A DNA stretch of 64,000 bases from Pseudomonas fluorescens (lineage in GTDB: Bacteria; Pseudomonadota; Gammaproteobacteria; Pseudomonadales; Pseudomonadaceae): NCBI RefSeq assembly GCF_900215245.1, contig NZ_LT907842.1, positions 3,844,001-3,908,000 on the forward strand, in the 5' to 3' direction. A model generated the notes under the pieces. The model worked only from the letters and a program-made list of their open reading frames with translations. It was not told the DNA's origin and made no database searches. The translations under genes and the position numbers were made by a program. This document shows, piece after piece, positions 44,112-52,059 of this stretch (position 1 is the first letter of the stretch; each line of letters begins with the position of its first letter).

Positions 44112-46670
44112 TTAGAAGAACCGCGTAATGCTGATCTTCGCATCGCGGCCTTTGGTGTAGGCACGGTCGCCGCTCAGGGCCGGGCGGAAGTTACTGTTGA
44201 ACAGGTTGTCGACGGTGACATTCACTTCGGTGCCTTTGAGGTAAGCCTGTTGCGGTTTCCATTTGGCGAACAGGCCTTGGGTGTTGTAGGCCTTGTTGCC
44301 GTACTGGTCGTAGAACAGGTCGCCCAAACTGCTGCCGGGGCCGCCGGAATATTTGTCACTCGGCAAGCGATGGGTCGCGCCGATGAACTGGCCCATCCAG
44401 CCCACCTGAGCATCCCAGGCTGGAATGTGGGTGCCCAGTACCAGCACCCATTTGGTCGGTGGAATGTCACGTGCCGGCACGTCCGGGCCCCACGGGTTGG
44501 TGTAGGCGCCCTGGTGTTCGCCTTTGGCGTAGGCGAACGACACCGAGCCGAACAGGTAGGTGGAGTTGTAGAACGATTCGAGCTCGAAGCCCTTGATGGT
44601 CAGGCCGCCGATGTTGCGGTAGTTGGGCATTGCCCCCGCTGGGCAGGCGCTGGAAATCGTGCCGCCATTGATGGCCTGGTTCTGGCAGCCGACGCCGGTG
44701 GCTTTGAAAATTTCGTCTTCGACTTTGTTGTGGAACACGGTGGTGCGCACTTGCAGGTTGTCGTCTTGGGCAAGCACGTTATCGAAGCTGACGACACTGC
44801 CCACGGTGATCGACGTGATGCGCTCGGGGTCGAGGTCAACGCTGGTGGCCGTGCGGCTGCCCAGGCCTTGCACTTCGTACTGTTCGTCGATGACCGGCGC
44901 GCGCCAGGTTTTGCTCCAGTTGGCGAACAGCCCAAGGTGCGGGGTGACGTTCCAGAACAGCGCCAGGCGCGGTGACCAGCCGGTGTAGGTGCGGTCGCTG
45001 TAGTCGTGGCCGAAGGCTGGGTCGGGGTTGTTGTAGTACGGCGCATCGTTGCCTTCGCCACGGTTACGCACGTGGTCGTAGCGCAGGGAGGGAGTGAGGG
45101 TCACCTCGCCGACGGTCACCGCATCCTGCACAAAGACGCTGTGGGTATCGACCTTGCCGTGGGGCATGAAGCCTGGCTGGAAATGCCCATAGTGATAGCG
45201 CGCGGTGTTGTACGTGGCGCCAGGCATCCACATCTCGGTTTCGCGGCTGTGCCTGCGAACCTGCCCGCCGACGGTCAGCGCGTGCTGCAACGGCCCGCTG
45301 TCGAACAGGCTGACGTTGCGGATGTCGAGGTGCTTGTCGGTGTAGGCAGTGTCCATCTTGCGCCCGCCGCTGGCCAGTTGGAAAAACGCGCTGGCGTCGC
45401 GCTCGTCGGTCTGGTCGGTGTTGGACTGCGAATACTTGACGGTCAGGTCCACCAGCGGGTTATCCAGCGGCGTGTATTCGTACTTGCCCGACCAGGTGGT
45501 GTCGACGGTGTCGCGGTGGGCTAAAAAGCGCTTCAACGCACCTTCGTAGCCGTAACGGTCGATGTTGGCCTGGGTCGGCGGCGTCGGGTAGCTGGCAGCG
45601 GAGAAGGGTGTCCAGCGATTGCTGTGGGACCGCGAGTAGGACAGGCCAACGCTGTGCTCATCGGTGAAGTGCGCGTTGACCTTGAACAGTTTGCCGTCCA
45701 CATCCTGGGCGCTGTTGGGCAGGCGCTGAGGGTTGACCGGGTACTCGTTGTTGTCGTTGGGCAACTTGCCGGCCACTTTCATATCACCGCCGTCGCGTTG
45801 GGTCAGGTAAGCCAGCGCGTCAAAACGAGCGTCGTCGGTGCGGCCATACACGGCACTGCTGTAGACCTGTTCGTGGTCATTGCTGGAGTAGCCATATTTG
45901 AGCATGGCGCCGCTGTTGCGACCGTCCTGGAGCAGGTCCGGCGCGTCCTTGGTGGTCATGTTGACCGTGCCGCCAAACCCGCCGTTGCCGGTGAACGGCG
46001 AGTTGGGGCCTTTTTCGACCTCGATGCTTTTGATCAACTCCGGCTCGATAAACACGGTACCTTGCTGGTAGCGCTCGAAGCCGCTCTTGGTGGCGCCGTC
46101 GACGGTCAGCGGTACGTCTTCGGCATCACCGAAGCCGCGGATGTTGATGGTCTGGCCGCCGGGTTTCAACGAACCGCCCTGGCTCACGCCGGGCAAGGTC
46201 TGCAACAGGCTGGGGATGTTATTTGACTGGTAGCGGTCGATGTCGGCCTGGGTCAGGGTCGAGCGGTTGACGGTGCTCGCGTCGACGTCGTTACCGGTGC
46301 CTATCACGCTGAGGGCGTCGAGCTGGATCGCGCCGCTGTAGCGGGTTTTGTCTTCGGCGGGGCGCACGATGTAAGTGGTGCCGACTCTGATCAGGCTGAA
46401 CTCGCTGTTTTTCAGCAGGGTGCGAATCGCCACTTCTGCGGTGAACGCACCGTTGAGTGCCGGTGCCTGCGCGTTCTTGAGCAGCGCTTCATCGAACAGC
46501 AGCTGGATTTTCGCTTGCTGCGCCACTTGGCTCAGCGAGGTGGCCAGCGACTGGGCGGGCAGTTGCAGCGTGAATGTCTCGGCCTGCGCACTGAGGCTGA
46601 ACGCCAGGCAGCTGGCAATAACGGACGGTCGAAGAAACAGGTGCAAAGCGTGGCAAGGCGCGCGAAACAT
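44112..46670 (-). CDS. TonB-dependent receptor with STN signalling domain, haem-receptor-like
   Basis: The 852-residue outer-membrane receptor has a signal peptide ending SLSAQA. An STN signalling domain follows at about residues 32-105 (FTLQLPAQSLATSLSQVAQQ), then a plug (LQTLPGVSQGGS, NIRGFGDAEDVPLTVDGATK) and a barrel ending DAKISITRFF. The STN domain lets it signal substrate occupancy to the FecR protein encoded upstream. A TWRAPVIDEQYEVQ segment resembles the FRAP region of haem/haemoglobin receptors such as HasR and HxuC. No haemophore gene follows, so the ligand is unproven. It is last in the fecI-fecR-receptor set. Confidence 0.9.
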   Translation of the reverse strand: MFRAPCHALHLFLRPSVIASCLAFSLSAQAETFTLQLPAQSLATSLSQVAQQAKIQLLFDEALLKNAQAPALNGAFTAEVAIRTLLKNSEFSLIRVGTTYIVRPAEDKTRYSGAIQLDALSVIGTGNDVDASTVNRSTLTQADIDRYQSNNIPSLLQTLPGVSQGGSLKPGGQTINIRGFGDAEDVPLTVDGATKSGFERYQQGTVFIEPELIKSIEVEKGPNSPFTGNGGFGGTVNMTTKDAPDLLQDGRNSGAMLKYGYSSNDHEQVYSSAVYGRTDDARFDALAYLTQRDGGDMKVAGKLPNDNNEYPVNPQRLPNSAQDVDGKLFKVNAHFTDEHSVGLSYSRSHSNRWTPFSAASYPTPPTQANIDRYGYEGALKRFLAHRDTVDTTWSGKYEYTPLDNPLVDLTVKYSQSNTDQTDERDASAFFQLASGGRKMDTAYTDKHLDIRNVSLFDSGPLQHALTVGGQVRRHSRETEMWMPGATYNTARYHYGHFQPGFMPHGKVDTHSVFVQDAVTVGEVTLTPSLRYDHVRNRGEGNDAPYYNNPDPAFGHDYSDRTYTGWSPRLALFWNVTPHLGLFANWSKTWRAPVIDEQYEVQGLGSRTATSVDLDPERITSITVGSVVSFDNVLAQDDNLQVRTTVFHNKVEDEIFKATGVGCQNQAINGGTISSACPAGAMPNYRNIGGLTIKGFELESFYNSTYLFGSVSFAYAKGEHQGAYTNPWGPDVPARDIPPTKWVLVLGTHIPAWDAQVGWMGQFIGATHRLPSDKYSGGPGSSLGDLFYDQYGNKAYNTQGLFAKWKPQQAYLKGTEVNVTVDNLFNSNFRPALSGDRAYTKGRDAKISITRFF

Positions 46671-46794
46671 GGAATCCCCCGGGGCGGCTAACTAGCCAAA
46701 AAGGTGTGCGTATCAAGCACAGTCGGGAGGAAGACGGCGCAGGCCAAAAAATCCACACCTGCGAATGCAAAATATTCTCAAATGGGTGTGAGCC

Positions 46795-47763
46795 CTACTG
46801 GGTCGGCTCGATTCTTAAGATGCCGTCGGCCGACGCCACGGCCTTGACCGGCAGCAGGGCAGGCAGGGCATTGAGCAGAGCGTCCGGGTCATTCACATCC
46901 AGATTGCCCGAGACTTTCAGTTGCGCCACGGCTTTGCTGACCTGTAACGGTGCCTGGGGCCGGTAGAGGCTCAACTCGTCAATGAGGCTGGCCAGGTCGC
47001 GATTGCGAAATGAGAGGTGCCCGCTGCGCCAATCGGCGACTTCTTCGCCGGTAAGGGTTTGCTGTTGAACAGTGCCTTTGGCGTAACTGTAAGTCGCGCG
47101 TTGCTGCGCACCGAGCACGGTGACGGGGCTTTTGGCGTCCGCTTCGAAGGCGACCTGGCCATGGGCGACACTGATCACCAGTTGCTGCTGGCTGCGCCGC
47201 ACATCAAACCCGGTGCCGACTACCCGCACGTTGGCTGCGCCGGCTTGCACGTACAACGGCCGTTCCTTGTCGGCCGCGACCTCGATGTACAGCTGGCCCT
47301 TGTCCAGATGCAGGATGCGTTGATGGGCGTTGAAATCCACCCGCAGGTGGGTGTTGGCATTTACATACAGCGTGCTGCCATCGGGCAGGTTGAGCGTGCG
47401 CATGCCTTTGGCGTGCCCGGCGATTTGGCTGTGGTAGAGCTCACGAGGCGCGCCGATGTGGCTGGTCAGCACTGCGCAGACCAGCGCTGCCGCGGTGGCG
47501 AGGGCGGGGCGCCAGAACGAGGGTTTGCGCGTGGGCAGTGGCACGGGTTGGTTCAGTTGCTGCAACTGGGCGAGGTCGGCCCACAGTTGCTCGAATTCGG
47601 CGTAGGCGCGGGCATGGGCAGGCTCGGCCTGCCAGGCGGCGAAGGCTTTGCGGTCGGCACGCGCCGGGTCATTGCGGTTGCGCGCGAACCAGCTGGCGGC
47701 TTGGGCATCGATGGAGTCGCTCGCTTCGATGTCCAGGGCGTCGATGTCGCTCAAGCGGTTCAT
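46795..47763 (-). CDS. FecR-type anti-sigma factor/regulator
   Basis: The 322-residue inner-membrane protein has an N-terminal cytoplasmic DUF4880-type anti-sigma domain (ASWFARNRNDPARADRKAF, then AWQAEPAHARAYAEFEQLW). One membrane segment follows at about residue 90 (ALATAAALVCAVLTSHIG), then the periplasmic FecR domain (LPDGSTLYVNANTHLRVDF). It links receptor occupancy to the sigma factor. Its start overlaps the sigma gene stop by four bases. A 124-base gap separates it from the receptor gene. Confidence 0.92.
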   Translation of the reverse strand: MNRLSDIDALDIEASDSIDAQAASWFARNRNDPARADRKAFAAWQAEPAHARAYAEFEQLWADLAQLQQLNQPVPLPTRKPSFWRPALATAAALVCAVLTSHIGAPRELYHSQIAGHAKGMRTLNLPDGSTLYVNANTHLRVDFNAHQRILHLDKGQLYIEVAADKERPLYVQAGAANVRVVGTGFDVRRSQQQLVISVAHGQVAFEADAKSPVTVLGAQQRATYSYAKGTVQQQTLTGEEVADWRSGHLSFRNRDLASLIDELSLYRPQAPLQVSKAVAQLKVSGNLDVNDPDALLNALPALLPVKAVASADGILRIEPTQ

Positions 47764-48299
47764 TCTGGCTGCTCCGTGCCGGGGTCAATGTGAAGACGTC
47801 GCTTGCAATGCAGCAGGGCGAAAGCGATGTGCTTTTCGACCATGCTGGTCGAAATGCCCATGCGCTCAGCGATCTGCGCCTGACTCAGGCCTTCGAAGCG
47901 ATGCAGCATAAGGGCTTCTCGCCTGCGGGGCGAGAGTTCGGCGAGGACTTCTTTCAACTGTTCCAGGCGTTGCAGGCGCTGCGCGGCGGCCATCGGGTCG
48001 TTTTGTTCATCGGTGAGCGGCTCGGCGTGGGGATCGGCCGGGTCAGCGTAGGCGATGTGCCGTACCTTCTGTTTACGCCAGTGATCGCGCAGCAGGTTGC
48101 GCGCCATCTGGAACAGAAATGCCCGTGGCTGCTCGACCTTGGCGCGGTCGCGGTAGTCCAGCCACTGGGTGAAGACATCCTGGGTCATGTCCGCCGCGTC
48201 GCTGGCGTTGTCCGTGCGTTTGCGCAGGAAATACAGAATGTCTGCATAGAACCTGCGAAAGGCATCGACCGACAACGGGTCGGGCTTGGGACGAGACAT
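47760..48299 (-). CDS. FecI-type ECF sigma factor
   Basis: The 179-residue extracytoplasmic-function sigma factor has region 2 with YFLRKRTDNASDAADMTQDV and FTQWLDYRDRAKVEQPRAFL. Region 4 has LSPRRREALMLHRFEGLSQA and MGISTSMVEKHIAFALLHC. It should direct transcription of the receptor gene when FecR signals. The ATG at 48299 follows AAGGA; the open frame extends 39 bases upstream without a ribosome site. A Fur-box match lies 44 bases upstream, so iron starvation probably controls it. Confidence 0.93.
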   Translation of the reverse strand: MSRPKPDPLSVDAFRRFYADILYFLRKRTDNASDAADMTQDVFTQWLDYRDRAKVEQPRAFLFQMARNLLRDHWRKQKVRHIAYADPADPHAEPLTDEQNDPMAAAQRLQRLEQLKEVLAELSPRRREALMLHRFEGLSQAQIAERMGISTSMVEKHIAFALLHCKRRLHIDPGTEQPE

Positions 48300-48342
48300 G
48301 GCTATCCTTCTTGACGAAGTACGACGTAGATAAGCCATGAAT

Positions 48343-48361
48343 GATATCGAGAATTATTGTC
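48343..48361 (-). promoter_or_regulatory. Candidate Fur box upstream of the sigma factor gene
   Basis: The 19 bases GATATCGAGAATTATTGTC agree with the Fur consensus GATAATGATAATCATTATC at 14 positions. It lies 44 bases before the start of the FecI-type gene, where a Fur repressor would block its promoter. Confidence 0.65.
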
Positions 48362-48392
48362 ATTTGTCGCTGTGTAATGAATGAACTCGGTC

Positions 48393-48485
48393 AAAATGTG
48401 GGAGCTGGCCTGCCTGCGATGCAGGCACCTCGATTTGTCAGCTAAACCGAGGAGATGCTATCGCAGGCCAGCCAGCTCCCACAGG
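48393..48485. repeat. Intergenic palindromic repeat pair
   Basis: The sequence aaaatgtgggagctggcctg and the inverted caggccagccagctcccaca, with internal cctcg/cgagg pairing, form a long hairpin. It lies between the sigma factor upstream region and the DapA-family gene. Confidence 0.8.
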
Positions 48486-48496
48486 AGGCCACGGCT

Positions 48497-49369
48497 CTAT
48501 CGCAGTAATGTCCTAAGCTGCTCGACCCCCGCTGCACCCAAGGGGAACACCGGCAACCTTGGATCACCCGCGTCCAACCCGGTCAAACGCAACCCGGCCT
48601 TGATCGTCGCCGGCAACCCACCCTTGAGGATGAATTCCAGCAGCGGCAACTGGCGGTAGAACAGTTCGCGCGCCTTGCTCAGATCATTGGCCAACACCGC
48701 CTCGTACAACGCCAGGTTGAGCGGCGCGATCAGGTTCGGCGCCGCCGTGCACCATCCTTTTGCGCCCGCCGCAAAGGCTTCCAGGGCCAGCGGGTTGCAG
48801 CCGTTGTAAAACGGTACGTCACTGTGCCGATGCAACTGGTGCATGCGCTGAATATCCCCAGTGCTTTCCTTAACCATGCTCACGTTTTCGACGTGCTGGA
48901 CGATGCGCAGAATCAACTCCACCGACATATCCGTGCCGCTGGTGGCCGGGTTGTTATAGAGCATGATCGGCACGCCGACGCTCTCGCCAATCGCGGCATA
49001 GTGGGCGAGGATTTCTGCTTCGCTGAGTTTCCAGTACGAGGTCGGCAGTACCATCACCACATCGGCGCCATTGGACTCGGCGTAACGGGCGCGACGCACG
49101 GCCTTGGCGGTGGTCAGGTCGGACACACTGACGATAGTCGGTACGCGCCTGGCGATTTTCGCCAGGCTGTAGGCACTCACTTCATCCCACTCGGCGTCGC
49201 TCAAGTAGGCGCCCTCGCCGGTACTGCCCAAGGGCGCGATGGCATGCACGCCGCTGTCGATCAAACGGTCGATGGAGCGGCCCAGGGCGTCGAGGTCAAT
49301 GCGTTGGCCGTCGGCGCTGAACGGCGTGATGGTGTATCCGATGATGCCGTGAATAGCGGGTGTGGGCAT
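48497..49369 (-). CDS. DapA-family aldolase/dehydratase
   Basis: The 290-residue TIM-barrel protein belongs to the dihydrodipicolinate synthase/N-acetylneuraminate lyase family. It has the pyruvate-carboxylate motif LGSTGEG (residues 47-53), Tyr138 in LYNNPATSG, and the Schiff-base Lys167 in MVKEST. The active-site set is complete. The family includes lysine synthesis enzymes but also many catabolic 2-keto acid aldolases. Its pairing with a class II aldolase and a catabolic-type regulator favours the latter. The ATG at 49369 follows GGAGA. It lies 27 bases behind the class II aldolase gene on the same strand. Confidence 0.88.
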   Translation of the reverse strand: MPTPAIHGIIGYTITPFSADGQRIDLDALGRSIDRLIDSGVHAIAPLGSTGEGAYLSDAEWDEVSAYSLAKIARRVPTIVSVSDLTTAKAVRRARYAESNGADVVMVLPTSYWKLSEAEILAHYAAIGESVGVPIMLYNNPATSGTDMSVELILRIVQHVENVSMVKESTGDIQRMHQLHRHSDVPFYNGCNPLALEAFAAGAKGWCTAAPNLIAPLNLALYEAVLANDLSKARELFYRQLPLLEFILKGGLPATIKAGLRLTGLDAGDPRLPVFPLGAAGVEQLRTLLR

Positions 49370-49396
49370 GGGAAGTCTCCAGTCAAAAAAGGGCAA

Positions 49397-50179
49397 TCAG
49401 TTCAAGCAGTCGGCGTGTTGGCGCAGGCTCTGCCGGGCGTAGTAATTGAACGCGGCGCCGTGGCGCTTGGGCTTGGAGATCCAGGCATGGGCCTCGCGGC
49501 CCAGCGCCGGCAGGATCGGCTTGATCGTGCCCGCGGCCATCGCCAGCAACTGCAACTTGGCCGCGCGCTCAATCAACTGCGCGATCACGCAGGCTTCTTC
49601 GATGCTCGCCCCGGTGGCCAGTTGGCCGTGATGCGAAAGCAAAATCGCGCGTTTGTCGCCCAGCGCCGTGGTGATGATTTGCCCTTCTTCATTGCCCACC
49701 GGCACGCCCGGCCAGGCTTCCAAGAAAGCGCAGTCTTCGTACAGCGGGCAAAGGTCCATGTGCGACACCTGCAGCGGTACTTCCAACATCGACAGCGCGG
49801 CAATATGGGTGGGGTGCGTATGGATGATGCAGTTCACATCCGGCCGCCCACGGTATACCCAGGTGTGAAAACGGTTGGCCGGGTTGGGGATGCCGTGGCC
49901 TTCCAGGACGTCCAGGTCCTCATTGACCAGCAACAGGTTGCCGGCGGTGATTTCGTCAAACCCCAGGCCCAGTGGCTGGGTGTAATAAGTGCCAGGCGTG
50001 GGGCCTCGCGCGGTGATCTGCCCGGCCAGGCCGGAGTCGTGGCCATGTTCGAACAGGATGCGACAGGTGAGCGCCAGCTTTTGCCGGTCGGTCCACGTAT
50101 TATCCGCCAGTGAATTTTGCATCTGGATCAGCGCTTGCTTGACCAGTTGCTCTTTGGGGAGTGCTAATGTCTTGGCCAT
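49397..50179 (-). CDS. Class II aldolase/adducin-family protein
   Basis: The 260-residue zinc-dependent aldolase-type protein has metal ligands in CIIHTHPTH (His120, His122) and SHHGQLATG (His183/184). The family includes fuculose-phosphate aldolase and ribulose-phosphate epimerase relatives, and also decarboxylases. The particular substrate is unknown. The ATG at 50179 follows AAAGGACA; upstream residues in the same frame look like non-coding sequence. It is divergent from the XRE-cupin regulator, with a perfect palindrome between them, and co-directional with the DapA-family gene. Confidence 0.86.
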   Translation of the reverse strand: MAKTLALPKEQLVKQALIQMQNSLADNTWTDRQKLALTCRILFEHGHDSGLAGQITARGPTPGTYYTQPLGLGFDEITAGNLLLVNEDLDVLEGHGIPNPANRFHTWVYRGRPDVNCIIHTHPTHIAALSMLEVPLQVSHMDLCPLYEDCAFLEAWPGVPVGNEEGQIITTALGDKRAILLSHHGQLATGASIEEACVIAQLIERAAKLQLLAMAAGTIKPILPALGREAHAWISKPKRHGAAFNYYARQSLRQHADCLN

Positions 50180-50257
50180 ATCGGTGTCCTTTGGGTGGTT
50201 CAATGGACGTCGGATTTGCGGGTCTCCAGCGCGAGCAAGGCTGTTGGGTGAATGCAA

Positions 50258-50293
50258 ATGACACTAAAGATGCTATATGACACATTGTGTCAT
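50258..50293. promoter_or_regulatory. Palindromic operator candidate for the XRE-cupin regulator
   Basis: ATGACACA-T-TGTGTCAT (50277-50293) is a perfect palindrome of eight-base arms. A further half-site ATGACAC lies at 50258-50264. Both sit in the 159-base gap between the divergent class II aldolase and regulator genes, in the position expected of an operator serving both promoters. Confidence 0.7.
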
Positions 50294-50338
50294 TGGCAAG
50301 CGCAGCTCTCGCTTTTCTGCATGGATTAACTGCATAAA

Positions 50339-50866
50339 ATGTCTATCCGTTTGAAATTATTGAGAAAAAAACTTGGGGTAACCTTGGAGTCCTTGGCCGA
50401 AAAGTCCGGGATGACCAAGAGTTACCTGTCGAAAGTCGAGCGCGGGCTCAACACGCCGTCGATTGCCGCCGCGCTGAAACTGGCCAAAGCCTTGAACGTG
50501 AAGGTCGAAGAACTGTTCAGCGAAGACAGCGTCAGCCTCGACAGCTACAGCCTGGTGCGCAGCCATGAGCGGCCGGACACCGCGCCGGGTTATGCGGTGC
50601 TCGCCCATCAGGTCAGTGAGCGCAGCCTGCTGCCGTTCATCATCTACCCGCCGGCGGAGTTCACCGACAAGACGTTCAAGGAGCATGTGGGAGAGGAGTT
50701 TCTGTTCGTGCATGAAGGCCGGGTGGAAGTGGATTTCATGAACGAACGGGTGATTCTGGAGCGGGGTGACGCGCTGCACTTCAACGCGCAAAAGCCTCAC
50801 CGGCTTCGCTCGGTTGGGGAGGTGCAGGCGCAGTTGTTGGTGGTGGTGCACAGCGCTGAGGAATGA
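50339..50866 (+). CDS. XRE-family regulator with cupin sensor domain
   Basis: The 175-residue protein has an N-terminal XRE helix-turn-helix (LGVTLESLAEKSGMTKSYLS, residues 12-31) and a C-terminal cupin barrel (KEHVGEEFLFVHEGRVEVDF, then ERGDALHFNAQKPHRLRS). This architecture usually senses a small metabolite and represses or activates a neighbouring catabolic operon, here the class II aldolase and DapA-family pair. It is divergently placed with a perfect palindrome in between. It begins right at the ATG after a weak ribosome site. Confidence 0.88.
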   Translation: MSIRLKLLRKKLGVTLESLAEKSGMTKSYLSKVERGLNTPSIAAALKLAKALNVKVEELFSEDSVSLDSYSLVRSHERPDTAPGYAVLAHQVSERSLLPFIIYPPAEFTDKTFKEHVGEEFLFVHEGRVEVDFMNERVILERGDALHFNAQKPHRLRSVGEVQAQLLVVVHSAEE

Positions 50867-50891
50867 CTGCGATCACTAGTTGAAATGCAAT

Positions 50892-50914
50892 CAATGTGGG
50901 AGCTGCTTTGTTCA
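50892..50914. repeat. Single arm of the intergenic repeat
   Basis: The sequence tcaatgtgggagctgctttg matches one arm of the repeat family. No inverted partner follows before the next gene, so it is a solitary or truncated copy. Confidence 0.6.
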
Positions 50915-50919
50915 GGTGA

Positions 50920-51936
50920 TCAGCGCTCGACCGGCACCGAGAGCGCCGAATTACCCAGCGGATGCGTGCGCGCCGCAAAAAACTTCAGCGCCACACCGCT
51001 GCCCTCAAACAACGCCGCATACCGGCGTTTCTGCTGACGAATAAACCCGTCGCTGCGCCCCGATACCGAAATCGCCAGGGTGGTCAGCTTGGCCTGGCGC
51101 AGCGCATCCACCAGGTGTGTATCCTGCGGCCCCAAATCATGGCCGAAGACGCACAGTGAGCCCTCATGGCTGAGCAGTTGCTCATAACAGAACGACAGAT
51201 AGTCCGAGCTGCGGATGGTCTTGAGCTTCTCTTCCACGTTGCCTTCGCTGACAAACAGCGGCACATCGTCCAGGGTCTTGATCGTGTTGTTGATCGCAAA
51301 GCTGCTGAGCAAGGTGCTGTCGGTGGACGGCAGTTTGCGCGCCGTGCCGTCGAGGTTGCGCACCAGGTGCAGGCCGCCATGCAGGTAGAGGATGCGCGTG
51401 GCGTCGGTGTGCGTGTTGCGCAGGTCGAAGCTGGCGTCGGCGCTGCGGAACAGGTCATCAATGCCCGGGGTGTGCAGGATCGCCCAGTAGTTGAGCAAGT
51501 CGTAGTTACTGGTGAACACGCTGGCGTAGCGGGCCAGCTCCGCGTTGATCGTCGCCAGCGTCGACGGCTGCACCAGGCGCCACGGAATGTGCACGGCGTG
51601 GATGGTGTTGATCAACGCTTCCTTGATCGCATAGTAGCGATTGCGCGGCGCGGCCGAGCTGACCGCCAGGGCCTTGTTGACCCGGCTAGTGGTTTTCAAT
51701 GCGCCCAGTGCTTGCTCGAAACTGCGGGTTTGCAGGGCGTCAAACACACTCAGCTCGGATGCGCTCAGGGGTTTTTCCTCGACGGTGCGTGCGTTTTCAA
51801 ACAGCGAGTCGTAGGCAAAGTCTTCCCAAATCGCCCGGCTGGCGCCGTTGCCGATCAGAATCCCATTGAAGTCCACGCTGCTGCGCAGCGCGCTCCAGTC
51901 TTCAAGGTGGGCGTCAATATCCTGGAAATCCTTCAT
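50920..51936 (-). CDS. DUF4917 protein with SIR2-like fold
   Basis: The 338-residue protein shows SIR2/TIR-independent NAD-site features in order. These are GNGAS (residues 29-33), FTSNYDLLNYW (141-151, matching the T-x-N-x-D of SIR2), LYLHGGLHLV (184-192, with the possible catalytic His186), and CVFGHDLGPQDTHLV (262-275). This order is typical of SIR2-like families such as DUF4917, which are often found in defence islands. Here it is a single gene with no partner. Whether it consumes NAD+ in response to phage is not shown. The N-terminus MKDFQDIDAHLEDW is cytoplasmic. Confidence 0.75.
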   Translation of the reverse strand: MKDFQDIDAHLEDWSALRSSVDFNGILIGNGASRAIWEDFAYDSLFENARTVEEKPLSASELSVFDALQTRSFEQALGALKTTSRVNKALAVSSAAPRNRYYAIKEALINTIHAVHIPWRLVQPSTLATINAELARYASVFTSNYDLLNYWAILHTPGIDDLFRSADASFDLRNTHTDATRILYLHGGLHLVRNLDGTARKLPSTDSTLLSSFAINNTIKTLDDVPLFVSEGNVEEKLKTIRSSDYLSFCYEQLLSHEGSLCVFGHDLGPQDTHLVDALRQAKLTTLAISVSGRSDGFIRQQKRRYAALFEGSGVALKFFAARTHPLGNSALSVPVER

Positions 51937-51989
51937 TGCGGCGGGTCTACTCGAAATCGGCTGGGTGGTGACTTTATCACGAGCCGGAG

Positions 51990-52003
51990 TTGATCTTGGT
52001 CAA
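51990..52003 (+). promoter_or_regulatory. Possible ANR box upstream of the alcohol dehydrogenase
   Basis: TTGATCTTGGTCAA matches the ANR/FNR consensus TTGAT-N4-ATCAA with one mismatch, about 57 bases before the ATG. A TATAAC at 52037-52042 could be the -10 but is placed rather far for a class II site. Anaerobic activation is only a suggestion. Confidence 0.35.
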
Positions 52004-52059
52004 GATGCCGCAGGCAAGTGAGGTTGATCCTGTACCTATAACGCCTCTGAGGATTCGCC

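Noticed and set aside
44112..46670. Naming the TonB-dependent receptor hasR
   Set aside because: There is no hasA or export gene nearby and the haem-receptor motif is only partial, so no symbol was given.
28352..48485. Spaced repeats considered as a CRISPR array
   Set aside because: The repeats are palindromic, tens of kilobases apart, in gaps between unrelated genes, and have no regular spacer units.
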